NCBI RefSeq assembly: GCF_028621955.1
Contig: NZ_CP117516.1
Location: 2,564,001-2,628,000, forward strand
Reading direction: 5' to 3'
DNA: 64,000 bases
From: Erythrobacter sp. BLCC-B19
Lineage (GTDB): Bacteria; Pseudomonadota; Alphaproteobacteria; Sphingomonadales; Sphingomonadaceae
The notes under the pieces were generated by a model. That model was not told the DNA's origin. It made no database searches and worked only from the letters and a program-made list of their open reading frames with translations. Position numbers and translations under genes: made by a program. Shown one piece after another: positions 51,861 through 62,484 of this stretch (its first letter is position 1; each line of letters opens with the position of its first letter).

Positions 51861-53351
51861 CTAATTCAATCGCTGCAACCGGGAATCAACCCGCAGGACA
51901 AGGTCGACCGGCAGATAGAGCCCCTGACCATGCGCGCGAATCTCTCCGGTCTGGAGCGAGAGGATCGTTGCTCTGGTATCGGTGAGCCGGCCCCTTGGCG
52001 CTGCCAGCGCGCGGTCGATCTTGCCGCGCAGTTCGGCGAAGTCCTTCTCGAAATTCTGGGTCAGCGCCGCGGTGATGGCGTCCTGAAAGCCGGGCGAATT
52101 GGCGAGCGCGAAGAGAAACTCCTCGCCCACAAGGTCGGTGCTGCCGGTGATCGTGACATCGGCGAAGCGCACCATGCGCGATCCGGCCTCGGTGAGGGGG
52201 CGCGCACTCAGCCAGATCCGCCCCGAGGCCTTGTCGATCATCGCCATGTCCGAGGTGGCGCTGATCTGCGCGCCCACCGCGATGCGGCCCTCGCCGGTGC
52301 CGTAGACCCTGATCTCCTCAAAGCGCGCGGTCACGCTGCCGTAATCCGGGATGACGAAGGGCCGCTGGGCGCGCTTGGCCAGCGCCTCGGCGATGACGGG
52401 CTCGAGGACGGCATAGTCGGCGATCACCGGCACATGGAGGTCGGACAGGGGGAGCGACTTTTCCCGCCGGGCAAGGGCAGGCAGATCGCTCATCGCAGGG
52501 CGTTCAGGCTTGGTGCCGACAAAGGTCTCGAGCAGCGCATCGAGCCCAAGCCGCAGCGTCAAGGCGCGCCCCTCAACGGCGTAGCCACCGAAGCGGAACC
52601 GCTCAGGGGTCATGCGGCCCCAGACCGCCGGATTCTTGCGATTGAGCACGAACACCCTGTGCGCTTCCTTCCACCCTTCCGCGGCCGTATCGCGCACCGG
52701 CAGCCGCGCCAGTTCGCGCGCAACGATACGCTCGACCTCGCGCTTGACCGGACGCAGCTCGCGGTCGGCTTCCGAGGTGAAGGTGATGCGCTGGCCCATG
52801 AAGTCGATCCCCGGTTCGCGCGTCCAGCGGTAATCGAGCCGGGTGGTGCTCATCAGCCGCCAGTCGGGGGCCAGATCGAGCGTGAGAGCCAGCGTGACCT
52901 CAGCCGCGCCGGTAGCGGTTTCCCCCTTGAAGATCCCCGCCACATCGCGCGCGGCAATCGTGCCCCTCACCGGCAGGGTGACAAACAGAGATTCGCCCTT
53001 GCCGCTCAGCCGCAGCTTTCCGCGCGTGACCGTGCCGATGATGTGGCACTCGATCCGCGGCGACTTGATCTTGAACAGTTCAAGATCGACCTTCTTCGAG
53101 GCGACACATTCGCTCCCCGGCCGGTCGATCTGCCACAATTTGCGCGGCACCTCGCGTTCGAGCGCGGCTTCGAGCTGCGCCAGATCGACCTTGAGATCGA
53201 CCGCGACTTGCGAGGTTTCCTTGGGAAAGATGATCGGGTCGGTCGCGCGCGGCGGGCCACCGCCTGCCGGATCGGCAGCATTGCCGCACCCCGCCAGCAG
53301 CAGCAGGGCCGCGCTTGCGCCCGCGATCATCATTCTGCCGAGCGCGCCCAC
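51861..53351 (-). CDS. DUF4403 family lipoprotein
   Basis: The GTG at 53351, with GGGGAGGA upstream, gives 496 residues. A signal peptide with lipobox LLAGC (cysteine 22) is followed by a long beta-rich domain containing LDYRWTREPGIDFMGQRITF, ELRPVKREVERIVARELARL and ITGSTDLVGEEFLFALANSP. This matches the DUF4403 family, thought to be related to lipid-binding TULIP/SMP-type folds. The biological role is not established. It stands between the amidase and a membrane-protein gene with gaps of about 70-80 bases. Confidence 0.83.
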   Translation of the reverse strand: MGALGRMMIAGASAALLLLAGCGNAADPAGGGPPRATDPIIFPKETSQVAVDLKVDLAQLEAALEREVPRKLWQIDRPGSECVASKKVDLELFKIKSPRIECHIIGTVTRGKLRLSGKGESLFVTLPVRGTIAARDVAGIFKGETATGAAEVTLALTLDLAPDWRLMSTTRLDYRWTREPGIDFMGQRITFTSEADRELRPVKREVERIVARELARLPVRDTAAEGWKEAHRVFVLNRKNPAVWGRMTPERFRFGGYAVEGRALTLRLGLDALLETFVGTKPERPAMSDLPALARREKSLPLSDLHVPVIADYAVLEPVIAEALAKRAQRPFVIPDYGSVTARFEEIRVYGTGEGRIAVGAQISATSDMAMIDKASGRIWLSARPLTEAGSRMVRFADVTITGSTDLVGEEFLFALANSPGFQDAITAALTQNFEKDFAELRGKIDRALAAPRGRLTDTRATILSLQTGEIRAHGQGLYLPVDLVLRVDSRLQRLN

Positions 53352-53417
53352 GCCATCCTCCCCGCTTTGGCCTGTCGCAATAAGCGATAGCGGATCAAGA
53401 CCTTGCGTGAAAGTGCG

Positions 53418-54242
53418 CTAAACCTGTGGTGGGGGAAGGCGTTCGGCGACGCCCAGCGCCAGCGCAAAGCCCAGGATCGGGGCAGCGCCGTAACCGATCA
53501 AGGGAAAGGGGAAGGGGGCCATCACCGCAACCGCGCCAAGCCCGATCAGCAGCGCGGCGAGCGGCCAGCCCTGTTCGGGCGCAAGCCGGGGGGCGGTCAT
53601 CAGAAACCACACGGGCACCAAGAACAACAGGATCGCGAGCACCCCCGCCTGCCATGGCGAATGCTCTGCGATATGGGCCAGCACGCCCTCGGTAAAGCGC
53701 TGGGGTTCGAGCGTGCCTGCATCGAAGGTTGCCATCGCCAGACCCAATGCAGCAAGGCTCACAAGGGCGTGGGCGGGGCTGCGCCACATGGCAGCGAGCA
53801 CCCCGCCCGCGAGCCCCAGGGCGGCCAGCGCCGCCGCATCCGGTTGCAGCGTTAGCGCCGCGCCCGCCAGCCCCAGCAGCGCTGCGCTGACCCACCGCGA
53901 GAGCCGCCCAGCCAGCACGACGATCAGCGGCAGCAGCAGCGGCCCGGATTGCAGCATCATCGGGCCTGCCGGAAACCAGCGCGATACCCCGCCAACCACG
54001 GGGCCGAGGATCACAGGAAGATTGAGTGCAAGCGCCGCGAGTATGCCCAGTGCAAGGCGGGTGGTGTCGTTTCGAGGCGCCCGTCCGGCCAGCACCCACG
54101 CCACACCAGCCGCCAGGGCCGCGGCATTGACCGCGATCAGCCGCGCGGGCGCACCAAAGGCCCAGAGGTAGAGCAGCCCGGCCAGCACCGGGATGGCAAG
54201 GGGCAGGGTGAGCCGCCAGCGATCAAAGGCAGGCCCGCTCAC
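53418..54242 (-). CDS. multi-pass membrane protein of unknown function
   Basis: A 274-residue protein with roughly eight to nine predicted membrane helices separated by very short loops (LPLAIPVLAGLLYLWAFGAP, NVAA-like RLIAVNAAALAAGVAWVLAG, LLLPLIVVLAGRLSRWVSAA). No catalytic motif is visible. It starts 11 bases after the lpdA stop on the same strand, so it may be cotranscribed with lpdA. Ala and Leu dominate, and no family was recognised. Confidence 0.7.
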   Translation of the reverse strand: MSGPAFDRWRLTLPLAIPVLAGLLYLWAFGAPARLIAVNAAALAAGVAWVLAGRAPRNDTTRLALGILAALALNLPVILGPVVGGVSRWFPAGPMMLQSGPLLLPLIVVLAGRLSRWVSAALLGLAGAALTLQPDAAALAALGLAGGVLAAMWRSPAHALVSLAALGLAMATFDAGTLEPQRFTEGVLAHIAEHSPWQAGVLAILLFLVPVWFLMTAPRLAPEQGWPLAALLIGLGAVAVMAPFPFPLIGYGAAPILGFALALGVAERLPPPQV

Positions 54243-54252
54243 CCTTTCGCCA

Positions 54253-55659
54253 TTACATATGGATCGGCTTGCCCGTCACCGCCATCGCCGCTTCCTTGAA
54301 GGCCTCGGCATGGGTGGGGTGGGCGTGGCAGGTATAGGCGATGTCCTCGGACGTCGCGCCGAATTCCATCGCCTGCGCGGCCTGAGCGATCATCGTGCCC
54401 GCGAGGGAGTTGATCATCCACACGCCGACCACGCGGTCGGTTTCCGCATCGGCGATCACCTTGACGAAGCCGTCGGTGTCGCGGTTGGCCTTGGCGCGGC
54501 TGTTGGCCATCATCGGGAACTTGCCGACCTTGACCGCGAGCCCGCGCTCCTTGGCCTGCTCCTCGGTGATGCCGACGCCCGCGATTTCGGGCGCGGTGTA
54601 GACGACGCTCGGGATCACATCGTGGTTCACGATGCCCGTGAGGCCCGCGATGTTCTCGGCGACCGCGATGCCCTCATCCTCGGCCTTGTGCGCGAGCATC
54701 GGGCCGGGGACGACGTCGCCGATCGCCCAGATGTTCGGGACGGCGGTGGCGAAGTCGTGGTCAATTTCGATCTGGCCGCGGTTGTTGAGGGTGAGGCCCG
54801 CCTTTTCCAGCGCCAGCCCCTCGGTGTTCGGGCGGCGGCCGATGGCAACCAGCACGTGGCTGGCGGTGACGGTCTTGGCCTCGCCGCCCGCTGCCGGTTC
54901 GACAGTCAGGGTGACGGTCTTGCCGTCCACATTCGCAGCCGTGACCTTGTGGCCGAGCATCATGTCCATGCCCTGCTTCTTGAAGATCTTCTGCGCTTCC
55001 TTGCGCACTTCGCCGTCCATGCCGGGGAGCAGCTGGTCGAGGAATTCGATCACGGTGACCTTCGCGCCCAAGCGGCGCCACACCGAGCCAAGCTCCAGCC
55101 CGATGACGCCGCCGCCGATCACCACGAGGTGTTCGGGCACTTCATCGAGATCGAGCGCGCCGGTGCTGTCGACGATGCGCTTGCCCGCGTTATCGACCGT
55201 CACGCCGGGCAGCGGCGTCACCGAAGAGCCGGTGGCGATCACGATGTCCTTGGCGGTGACCTTCTGGCCCGCCACATCCACGGTGTGCGCATCTTCGAAG
55301 GCCGCATGGCCCTTGAGCCAGGTGACCTTGTTCTTCTTGAACAGGAACTCGATCCCGCCGGTCAGCTCGCCCACGGCCTTGGTCTTTTCGGCCATCATCT
55401 TGCCGAGGTCGAGGGTGGGGGTCGCAGTGATGCCCCAGGTGGCGAAATGCCCGCCCGCGGCTTCCTCGAACAGCTCCGAGCCGTGCAGCAGCGCCTTGGA
55501 GGGGATGCACCCCACATTGAGGCAGGTGCCGCCGAGCGTGGCGCGGCTTTCGACGCAGGCGGTCTTCAGCCCCAGCTGCGCCGCGCGGATCGCCGCGACA
55601 TAGCCGCCGGGGCCGGCACCGATGATGAGGACGTCGTAATCGTAGGAATGGTCAGCCAT
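54253..55659 (-). CDS. lpdA: dihydrolipoyl dehydrogenase (E3)
   Basis: A 468-residue flavoprotein starting ADHSYDYDVLIIGAGPGGYV. The redox disulfide is C46-C51 in GGTCLNVGCIPSK, with NAD-binding VVIGGGVIGLELGSVWRRLG and the C-terminal dimer-interface HAHPTHAEA with the active-site histidine. E3 reoxidises the lipoyl arms of the 2-oxoglutarate (and often pyruvate) dehydrogenase complex. It is the last TCA gene in the block mdh-sucD-sucA-sucB-lpdA. The ATG at 55659 matches the family better than the one six bases upstream. Confidence 0.95.
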   Translation of the reverse strand: MADHSYDYDVLIIGAGPGGYVAAIRAAQLGLKTACVESRATLGGTCLNVGCIPSKALLHGSELFEEAAGGHFATWGITATPTLDLGKMMAEKTKAVGELTGGIEFLFKKNKVTWLKGHAAFEDAHTVDVAGQKVTAKDIVIATGSSVTPLPGVTVDNAGKRIVDSTGALDLDEVPEHLVVIGGGVIGLELGSVWRRLGAKVTVIEFLDQLLPGMDGEVRKEAQKIFKKQGMDMMLGHKVTAANVDGKTVTLTVEPAAGGEAKTVTASHVLVAIGRRPNTEGLALEKAGLTLNNRGQIEIDHDFATAVPNIWAIGDVVPGPMLAHKAEDEGIAVAENIAGLTGIVNHDVIPSVVYTAPEIAGVGITEEQAKERGLAVKVGKFPMMANSRAKANRDTDGFVKVIADAETDRVVGVWMINSLAGTMIAQAAQAMEFGATSEDIAYTCHAHPTHAEAFKEAAMAVTGKPIHM

Positions 55660-55670
55660 TTCCAAAAACT

Positions 55671-55762
55671 CCGTTCGCCCTGAGCTTGTCGAAGGGCTGC
55701 ACTTTCTTCTGTCCGTCGGTCCATGAAGCAGGACAGGGCTTCGACAAGCTCAGCCCGAACGG
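55671..55762. repeat. palindromic repeat (CCGTTCGCCCTGAGCTTGTCG type) between sucB and lpdA
   Basis: CCGTTCGCCCTGAGCTTGTC (with GAAGGGCTG, 55671-55699) is inverted at 55740-55762 (CTTCGACAAGCTCAGCCCGA with ACGG). This sequence type is widespread in proteobacterial intergenic regions. It nearly fills the 119-base gap between sucB and lpdA. Confidence 0.85.
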
Positions 55763-55778
55763 ATATTTGGTCGAATGA

Positions 55779-56996
55779 TCAAAGATCAATGAGCATCCGG
55801 GTAGGATCTTCGATCGCGTCCTTGATGATCTTCAATGCGGTCACCGCCTCGCGCCCGTCGATCAGGCGGTGGTCGTAGGACAGGGCGAGATACATCATCG
55901 GACGGATCACGATCTGGCCGTTGCGCACCACCGGGCGGTCTTCGATGCGGTGGAGGCCCAGCACCGCGCTCTGCGGCGGGTTGATGATCGGGGTCGACAT
56001 CAGCGAGCCGAACACGCCGCCGTTCGAGATCGTGAAGGTCCCGCCGGTCATGTCCTCCATCGTCAGCGTGCCCGCCTTCGCGCGCGCGCCGAAATCGGCG
56101 ATGTCTTGCTCGATCCGGGCAAAGCCCTTCTTGTCGGCGTCGCGGATCACGGGGACGACGAGGCCGTTGGGGGCCGAGACCGCGACCGAGATGTCGACAT
56201 AGTCGTGATAGATGATCTCGTCGCCGTCGATATAGGCGTTGACCGCGGGCACGTCCTTCAGGGCAAGGCACGCGGCCTTGGCGAAGAAGCCCATGAAGCC
56301 GAGGCGGATGTCGTGCTTCTTGGCGAAGAGGTCCTTGTACTTGTCGCGCGCTTCGATGACGGCGCTCATGTCGACGTCGTTGAAGGTGGTTAGCAGCGCT
56401 GCGTTGTCCTGCGCGGCCTTGAGGCGCTTGGCGATAGTCTGGCGCATCCGCGTCATCTTGACGCGCTCGGTGCCGCGTGCGCCGGAGCCGCTGGTGACTG
56501 GCGCCACGGGGGCGGCGGCAGGCGCCGGAGCGGGGGCAGCGCCGCCCTTGGCCTTGGCCTCAGCCGCGGCAAGGACGTCTTCCTTGGTCAACCGGCCGTC
56601 CTTGCCGGTGCCCTTGATGGTCGAGGGATCAACCCCGTGTTCGAGCACTGCGCGGCGCACTGCGGGCGACATGGTCTGGGCAGGCGTGAGCAGTTCGCCG
56701 GTGGCCGCCGGGGCCGGGGCCGGGTCAGCCTTGGCAGCGGCGGGAGCCGGGGCGGCCGCGCCATCCTCGATGATCGCGATCACCGCGCCGACTTCGACCG
56801 TGTCGCCGACAGCGACCACGTGCTGGCTCATCACGCCTGCGACCGGCGAGGGCACATCGACCGCGACCTTGTCGGTCTCGAGGCTGGCGATCGGTTCGTC
56901 CACGGCGACAGCCTCACCGGGCTGCTTGAGCCATTCGGCGATGGTGCCTTCGGTGACGGATTCGCCGAGGACGGGAACTTTGATTTCGGTGGCCAT
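55779..56996 (-). CDS. sucB: dihydrolipoyllysine succinyltransferase, E2 of 2-oxoglutarate dehydrogenase
   Basis: A 405-residue product. The lipoyl domain (1-76) has the lipoylated lysine K43 in [14 protein letters not shown]. An Ala/Pro linker, a peripheral-subunit-binding domain ([20 protein letters not shown]) and the catalytic domain with [20 protein letters not shown] follow. The catalytic domain has the succinyltransferase pattern [20 protein letters not shown]. It sits directly downstream of sucA with a 54-base gap. Confidence 0.95.
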   Translation of the reverse strand: MATEIKVPVLGESVTEGTIAEWLKQPGEAVAVDEPIASLETDKVAVDVPSPVAGVMSQHVVAVGDTVEVGAVIAIIEDGAAAPAPAAAKADPAPAPAATGELLTPAQTMSPAVRRAVLEHGVDPSTIKGTGKDGRLTKEDVLAAAEAKAKGGAAPAPAPAAAPVAPVTSGSGARGTERVKMTRMRQTIAKRLKAAQDNAALLTTFNDVDMSAVIEARDKYKDLFAKKHDIRLGFMGFFAKAACLALKDVPAVNAYIDGDEIIYHDYVDISVAVSAPNGLVVPVIRDADKKGFARIEQDIADFGARAKAGTLTMEDMTGGTFTISNGGVFGSLMSTPIINPPQSAVLGLHRIEDRPVVRNGQIVIRPMMYLALSYDHRLIDGREAVTALKIIKDAIEDPTRMLIDL

Positions 56997-57050
56997 TGGA
57001 ATGGGTTCCTGAAACTTGCTTACATCGTGTCTGAAGAAAGGGCGGGCCGG

Positions 57051-59846
57051 TTACAGCCCCAGCGCGGCAGCGATCAGCGCTTCCTGCTGGGCCTTGTGGC
57101 GGCTGGCGAGGCCCGTGGCGGGCGAGGCGGCGGCATCGCGTCCGGCATAGCTCGGCCGCATCCCTGCATGACCCGCCTTGGTCAGCGATTCCTCGATCCG
57201 CTCGTTGACGAAGAACCAAGCGCCGTTGTTGCGCGGCTCTTCCTGGCACCACACGACCTCTTCGAGATTGGTCATGCGTTCCAGACGCAGTGCCAGCGGA
57301 TCGCCGGGGAAGGGGAAGAGCTGCTCGATCCGCACGATCGAGACATCATCCTTGCCCGCCGCATCGCGCGCTTCGATCAGGTCATAGGCGACCTTGCCCG
57401 AACACAGCACCAGACGCCGCACCTTGTCGTCGGCGATCGGCTTGGGGTCGGACAGGATGCGCCGGAACTGACGATCACCGAGGAACGAGCTCTTCTCGCT
57501 CTTGGCCATCGGGTGGCGCAGCAGCGACTTGGGGCTCATGATGATGAGCGGCTTGCGGAACGACCGCAGCATCTGGCGGCGCAGCACGTGGAAGTAGTTG
57601 GCCGGCGTGGTGATGTTGCACACACACATATTGTCGTCGGCGCACAGCTGGAGGAAACGCTCCAGACGGGCAGACGAGTGCTCCGGCCCCTGGCCTTCAT
57701 AGCCATGCGGCAGCAGCATCACGAGGCCGTTGGCGCGCAGCCACTTGCTCTCGCCGCTGGCGATGTACTGGTCGATCATGATCTGCGCGCCGTTGGCGAA
57801 ATCGCCGAACTGCGCTTCCCACAGCACGAGGCTCTTTGGATCGGCCATGGCAAAGCCGTATTCGAAGCCGAGCACGCCATATTCCGACAGGGTGGAATCG
57901 TGCACCTCGAACTTGCCGTGGGGCAGGGTGGAGAGCGGCACGTATTTGCGCTCGGACTTCTGGTCGACCCACACCGCGTGGCGCTGCGAGAAGGTGCCGC
58001 GACCTGAATCCTGCCCCGACAGGCGCACGCCGTAGCCTTCCATGATGAGGCTGCCGAAAGCCAGCGCCTCGGCGGTCGCCCAGTCGAAGCCCTCACCGGT
58101 CGCGAACATCTCGCGCTTGGCGGCGAGCACTCGGTCGAGCGTCTTGTGGACTTCGAGATCGGCGGGGACTTCAGTCAGCACCCGGCCCAATGCGTCGAAG
58201 GTCTTGGGCTCGATCGCGGTTTCGACCGAGCGGCGCGCGGTTTCAGGGTCGGCGGGCTTGTTGAGCCCGGCCCAGCGGCCCCCGAACCAGTCGGCCTCGT
58301 TGGGCTTGTAGCTCTTGCCGGCCTCGAATTCTGCTTCGAGCAGCGCAGTGAATTCAGCGGCGATCCGATCACGCGTGCCGGGCTCGACCACGCCTTCACG
58401 GATCAGGCGCGCTTCGTAGCTGACGCTGACCTTGGGGTGCTGGCGGATCTTGTCGTACATCACCGGCTGGGTGAACTTGGGCTCGTCACCCTCGTTGTGG
58501 CCGAAGCGGCGGTAGCACCACATATCGATCACGACGTCGCGGTGGAAGGTCTGACGATATTCGACCGCGAGCTTGCAGGCGAAGGTCACCGCCTCGGGAT
58601 CGTCACCGTTCACATGGAGGATCGGCGCCATCACGCCCTTGGCGACATCGCTCGGATAGGGCGAGGAGCGCGCGAACTTGGGGCTCGTGGTGAAGCCGAT
58701 CTGGTTGTTGATGATGAAGTGGACGCAGCCGCCGGTGTCGTAGCCGGGGACGCCCGAGAGCGAGAGGCTCTCCCACACCACGCCTTGCCCCGCGAAGGCC
58801 GCATCGCCGTGGATCAGCACAGGGAGCACCTGGTCCTTCTTCTTCAGGTCGTCACGGATCGCCTGCTGCGCGCGGGTCTTGCCCAGCACCACCGGGTTCA
58901 CCGTTTCAAGGTGCGAGGGGTTGGGCACAAGGCTCATGTGCACCGAGATCCCGTCGAACTCGCGGTCGGTCGAGGTGCCGAGGTGATACTTCACGTCGCC
59001 CGAACCGCCGACATCGTCGGGGTTGGCCGAGCCGCCCGAGAATTCGTGGAAGATCACGCGGTAGGGCTTGGCCATCACGTTGGCGAGCACGTTCAAACGC
59101 CCGCGGTGGGCCATGCCGTAGATGATCTCGCGCACGCCCGCGCTGCCGCCGTGCTTGATCACGGCTTCGAGCGCCGGGATCATGGACTCGCCGCCATCGA
59201 GGCCGAAGCGCTTGGTGCCGACATACTTCTTGGCGAGGAATTCCTCGTAGCCTTCCCCGCGCAGCACCGCGGCGAGGATCGCCTTCTTGCCCTCTGGGGT
59301 GAACTGGATCGTCTCGCCGGGCTTTTCGAACTTGTCCTGAAGGAAGCGGCGTTCCTCGGTGTCGGCGATGTGCATATATTCGAGGCCGACCTTGCCGCAG
59401 TACACTTCGCGCAGGCGCAGGTGCAGCTTGCCGACCGTCGTCCACTCCATGCCGAGCACGCCGCCGACATAGACTTCCTCGTTCTCCTTGCCCGCAAGGC
59501 CGTGCCATTCGAGCGTGAGGTCAGCCGGGCCTTCGCGGTTCGACAGGCCGAGCGGATCGAGGTCCGCCGCCATGTGCCCGCGCACACGGTAGAGGCGCAC
59601 CAGCGTCATCGCCGCGATCGAAAGCTTGGCGGCTTTCTCGACCGCTGCGGGGTCGGAGGCCTTGCCCGCATCCTTCGCCGCCTTGGCGACCGCGAGCTTC
59701 ATCTCGGTCGGGTCCATCGCGGCGGTGAGGTCCGCGCCGCTGTCAGCCAGCGTGTCGAGCCAGCCGCGCTTCGCCCACGAGGGGCCGGGCTGCGGGCCTT
59801 CCTGATCGGTGAAGGCGGGGATGAAGTTCTGCGGTTCGTTGCCCAT
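57051..59846 (-). CDS. sucA: 2-oxoglutarate dehydrogenase E1 component
   Basis: A 931-residue thiamine-diphosphate enzyme. The N-terminus is the alpha-proteobacterial 2-OGDH type, with GMAHRGRLNVLANVMAKPYR. The ThDP-binding region GDAAFAGQGVVWESLSLSGV ... HFIINNQIGFTTSP is intact. The C-terminal part contains YGFAMADPKSLVLWEAQFGD and EHSSARLERFLQLCADDNMC. It decarboxylates 2-oxoglutarate and succinylates the lipoyl arm of SucB. The length is normal (933 in E. coli). An 84-base gap with a GC-rich hairpin (CCCCCGGCG/CGCCGGGG near 59890-59915) separates it from sucD. Confidence 0.96.
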   Translation of the reverse strand: MGNEPQNFIPAFTDQEGPQPGPSWAKRGWLDTLADSGADLTAAMDPTEMKLAVAKAAKDAGKASDPAAVEKAAKLSIAAMTLVRLYRVRGHMAADLDPLGLSNREGPADLTLEWHGLAGKENEEVYVGGVLGMEWTTVGKLHLRLREVYCGKVGLEYMHIADTEERRFLQDKFEKPGETIQFTPEGKKAILAAVLRGEGYEEFLAKKYVGTKRFGLDGGESMIPALEAVIKHGGSAGVREIIYGMAHRGRLNVLANVMAKPYRVIFHEFSGGSANPDDVGGSGDVKYHLGTSTDREFDGISVHMSLVPNPSHLETVNPVVLGKTRAQQAIRDDLKKKDQVLPVLIHGDAAFAGQGVVWESLSLSGVPGYDTGGCVHFIINNQIGFTTSPKFARSSPYPSDVAKGVMAPILHVNGDDPEAVTFACKLAVEYRQTFHRDVVIDMWCYRRFGHNEGDEPKFTQPVMYDKIRQHPKVSVSYEARLIREGVVEPGTRDRIAAEFTALLEAEFEAGKSYKPNEADWFGGRWAGLNKPADPETARRSVETAIEPKTFDALGRVLTEVPADLEVHKTLDRVLAAKREMFATGEGFDWATAEALAFGSLIMEGYGVRLSGQDSGRGTFSQRHAVWVDQKSERKYVPLSTLPHGKFEVHDSTLSEYGVLGFEYGFAMADPKSLVLWEAQFGDFANGAQIMIDQYIASGESKWLRANGLVMLLPHGYEGQGPEHSSARLERFLQLCADDNMCVCNITTPANYFHVLRRQMLRSFRKPLIIMSPKSLLRHPMAKSEKSSFLGDRQFRRILSDPKPIADDKVRRLVLCSGKVAYDLIEARDAAGKDDVSIVRIEQLFPFPGDPLALRLERMTNLEEVVWCQEEPRNNGAWFFVNERIEESLTKAGHAGMRPSYAGRDAAASPATGLASRHKAQQEALIAAALGL

Positions 59847-59930
59847 CGGGGGGACTCCTGGGGAGGAGGAAGCAATAAGGGGAGGGCGGTCCCCCGGCGC
59901 TCAGAACGCCGGGGAGCACGCGTCGTTAAC

Positions 59931-60821
59931 TCAGGCGTTTTCTTTCAGCATCGCCGCCAGCGTCTCGCCGAGCAGCGAGGGCGAGGGCGAGACGCGGATA
60001 CCCGCGTCCTCCATCGCCGCGATCTTGTCTTCCGCGCCGCCCTGGCCGCCCGAGACGATCGCGCCCGCGTGGCCCATGCGGCGACCCGGAGGGGCGGTGC
60101 GCCCGGCGATGAAGCCGACCATCGGCTTCTTGCGGCCCTTGGCAGCCTCGGCCTTGATGAAGGCGGCGGCTTCCTCTTCGGCCGAGCCACCGATTTCGCC
60201 GATCATGATGATGCTCTCGGTTTCCGGATCGTCGAGGAACAGGTCGAGCACGTCGATGAAGTTGGTGCCGTTGACCGGATCGCCGCCGATGCCGACCGCG
60301 GTGGTCTGGCCGAGGCCCGCCATGGTGGTCTGGTGCACGGCTTCATAGGTGAGCGTGCCCGAGCGCGAGACGATGCCGACGCTGCCCTTCTTGAAGATGT
60401 TGGCCGGCATGATGCCGATCTTGCACTCGTTGGGGGTCAGCACGCCGGGGCAGTTGGGGCCGATCAGGCGCGACTTGGAGCCCGCGAGCGCACGCTTGGC
60501 GCGGACCATGTCGAGCACCGGGATGCCCTCGGTGATGCAGATGATCAGCTCGATCTCGGCATCGATCGCCTCGCAGATCGCGTCGGCGGCGAACGGCGGC
60601 GGGACGTAGATGCACGAGGCAGTCGCCCCGGTCGAGGCCTTGGCTTCGCGCACGGTGTCATACTGCGGAAGGCCGATATGGGTGGTGCCACCCTTGCCCG
60701 GCGTCACGCCCGCGACCATCTGCGTCCCGTAATCGAGCGCGGCCTGGGTGTGGAAGGTGCCGGTGTTGCCGGTCATCCCTTGGGTGATGACCTTGGTGTC
60801 TTTGTTTACGAGGATGCTCAA
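59931..60821 (-). CDS. sucD: succinyl-CoA synthetase subunit alpha
   Basis: A 296-residue product starting [20 protein letters not shown], with phosphohistidine H251 in [17 protein letters not shown] and the CoA-binding region [18 protein letters not shown]. It makes ATP or GTP from succinyl-CoA together with the beta subunit SucC. The only sensible start is TTG at 60821; the nearby ATG is out of frame. sucC, usually immediately upstream, is not in the window. A GIY-YIG/palindrome unit occupies that place. Confidence 0.94.
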   Translation of the reverse strand: MSILVNKDTKVITQGMTGNTGTFHTQAALDYGTQMVAGVTPGKGGTTHIGLPQYDTVREAKASTGATASCIYVPPPFAADAICEAIDAEIELIICITEGIPVLDMVRAKRALAGSKSRLIGPNCPGVLTPNECKIGIMPANIFKKGSVGIVSRSGTLTYEAVHQTTMAGLGQTTAVGIGGDPVNGTNFIDVLDLFLDDPETESIIMIGEIGGSAEEEAAAFIKAEAAKGRKKPMVGFIAGRTAPPGRRMGHAGAIVSGGQGGAEDKIAAMEDAGIRVSPSPSLLGETLAAMLKENA

Positions 60822-60837
60822 CTCATCTCTCCATTAT

Positions 60838-61243
60838 CGTCACCCCGGCGAAGGCCGGGGCCCAGTTTAGTGGCAAACCAACTCGAACAGGTCGTTCCAG
60901 TCGGGGTTCATTTCTTCGATGCGGCGCAGCTTCCACGCCCGCCGCCATTCCTTCATCTGCTTCTCGCGGAGGATGGCTGCTTCGATGGTGCCGTGGTGTT
61001 CGAACCAGACCAGCATCTTGCAGCCATACTTCTTCGTGAAGCCGTCAATCAGTCCTTCCCGGTGCCCCCACGCGCGCTTCGCAAGATCGCTGGTGACACC
61101 GATGTAAATCGTTCCGTTGCGGCGGCTTGCCATGATGTAGACGTAGCCGCCGTATTCCATCGTAGTCCTTAGTCGCCTCCCCGGCGCAGGCCGGGGCCCA
61201 GAAGCGAGGGCAGAACTGGGTCCCGGCCTTCGCCGGGATGACG
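60838..61243 (-). mobile_element. candidate GIY-YIG/palindrome unit, family C
   Basis: One edge is CGTCACCCCGGCGAAGGCCG (with GGGCCCAG, 60838-60865). The GIY-YIG stop codon lies one base beyond it. The far edge is CTGGGTCCCGGCCTTCGCCG (with GGATGACG, 61216-61243), with a second CCCCGGCGCAGGCCGGGGCC-type hairpin at 61177-61201. The outer ends are inverted repeats of one another. This fills the space between sucD and mdh. Mobility is inferred only. Confidence 0.55.
60867..61160 (-). CDS. GIY-YIG nuclease domain protein (second copy)
   Basis: A 97-residue single-domain protein with GYVYIMASRRNGTIYIGVTS (GIY and YIG motifs), DLAKRAWGHREGLIDGF with the conserved arginine, and ILREKQMKEWRRAWKLRRIE with the metal-binding glutamate. 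It closely resembles the product of 8336-8641 through the whole domain but is bounded by a different palindrome family. There is no clear ribosome site. It lies between mdh and sucD on their strand, so it could be cotranscribed with the TCA genes. Confidence 0.88.
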   Translation of the reverse strand: MEYGGYVYIMASRRNGTIYIGVTSDLAKRAWGHREGLIDGFTKKYGCKMLVWFEHHGTIEAAILREKQMKEWRRAWKLRRIEEMNPDWNDLFELVCH

Positions 61244-61253
61244 AGGGAGAAAA

Positions 61254-62484
<1,231 letters not shown>

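Noticed and set aside
58146-61172. A 1008-codon plus-strand open frame opposite sucA, sucD and the GIY-YIG gene.
   Set aside because: Its codons shadow the strongly conserved TCA genes; the translation is Arg/His/Ala-rich with no known motif.
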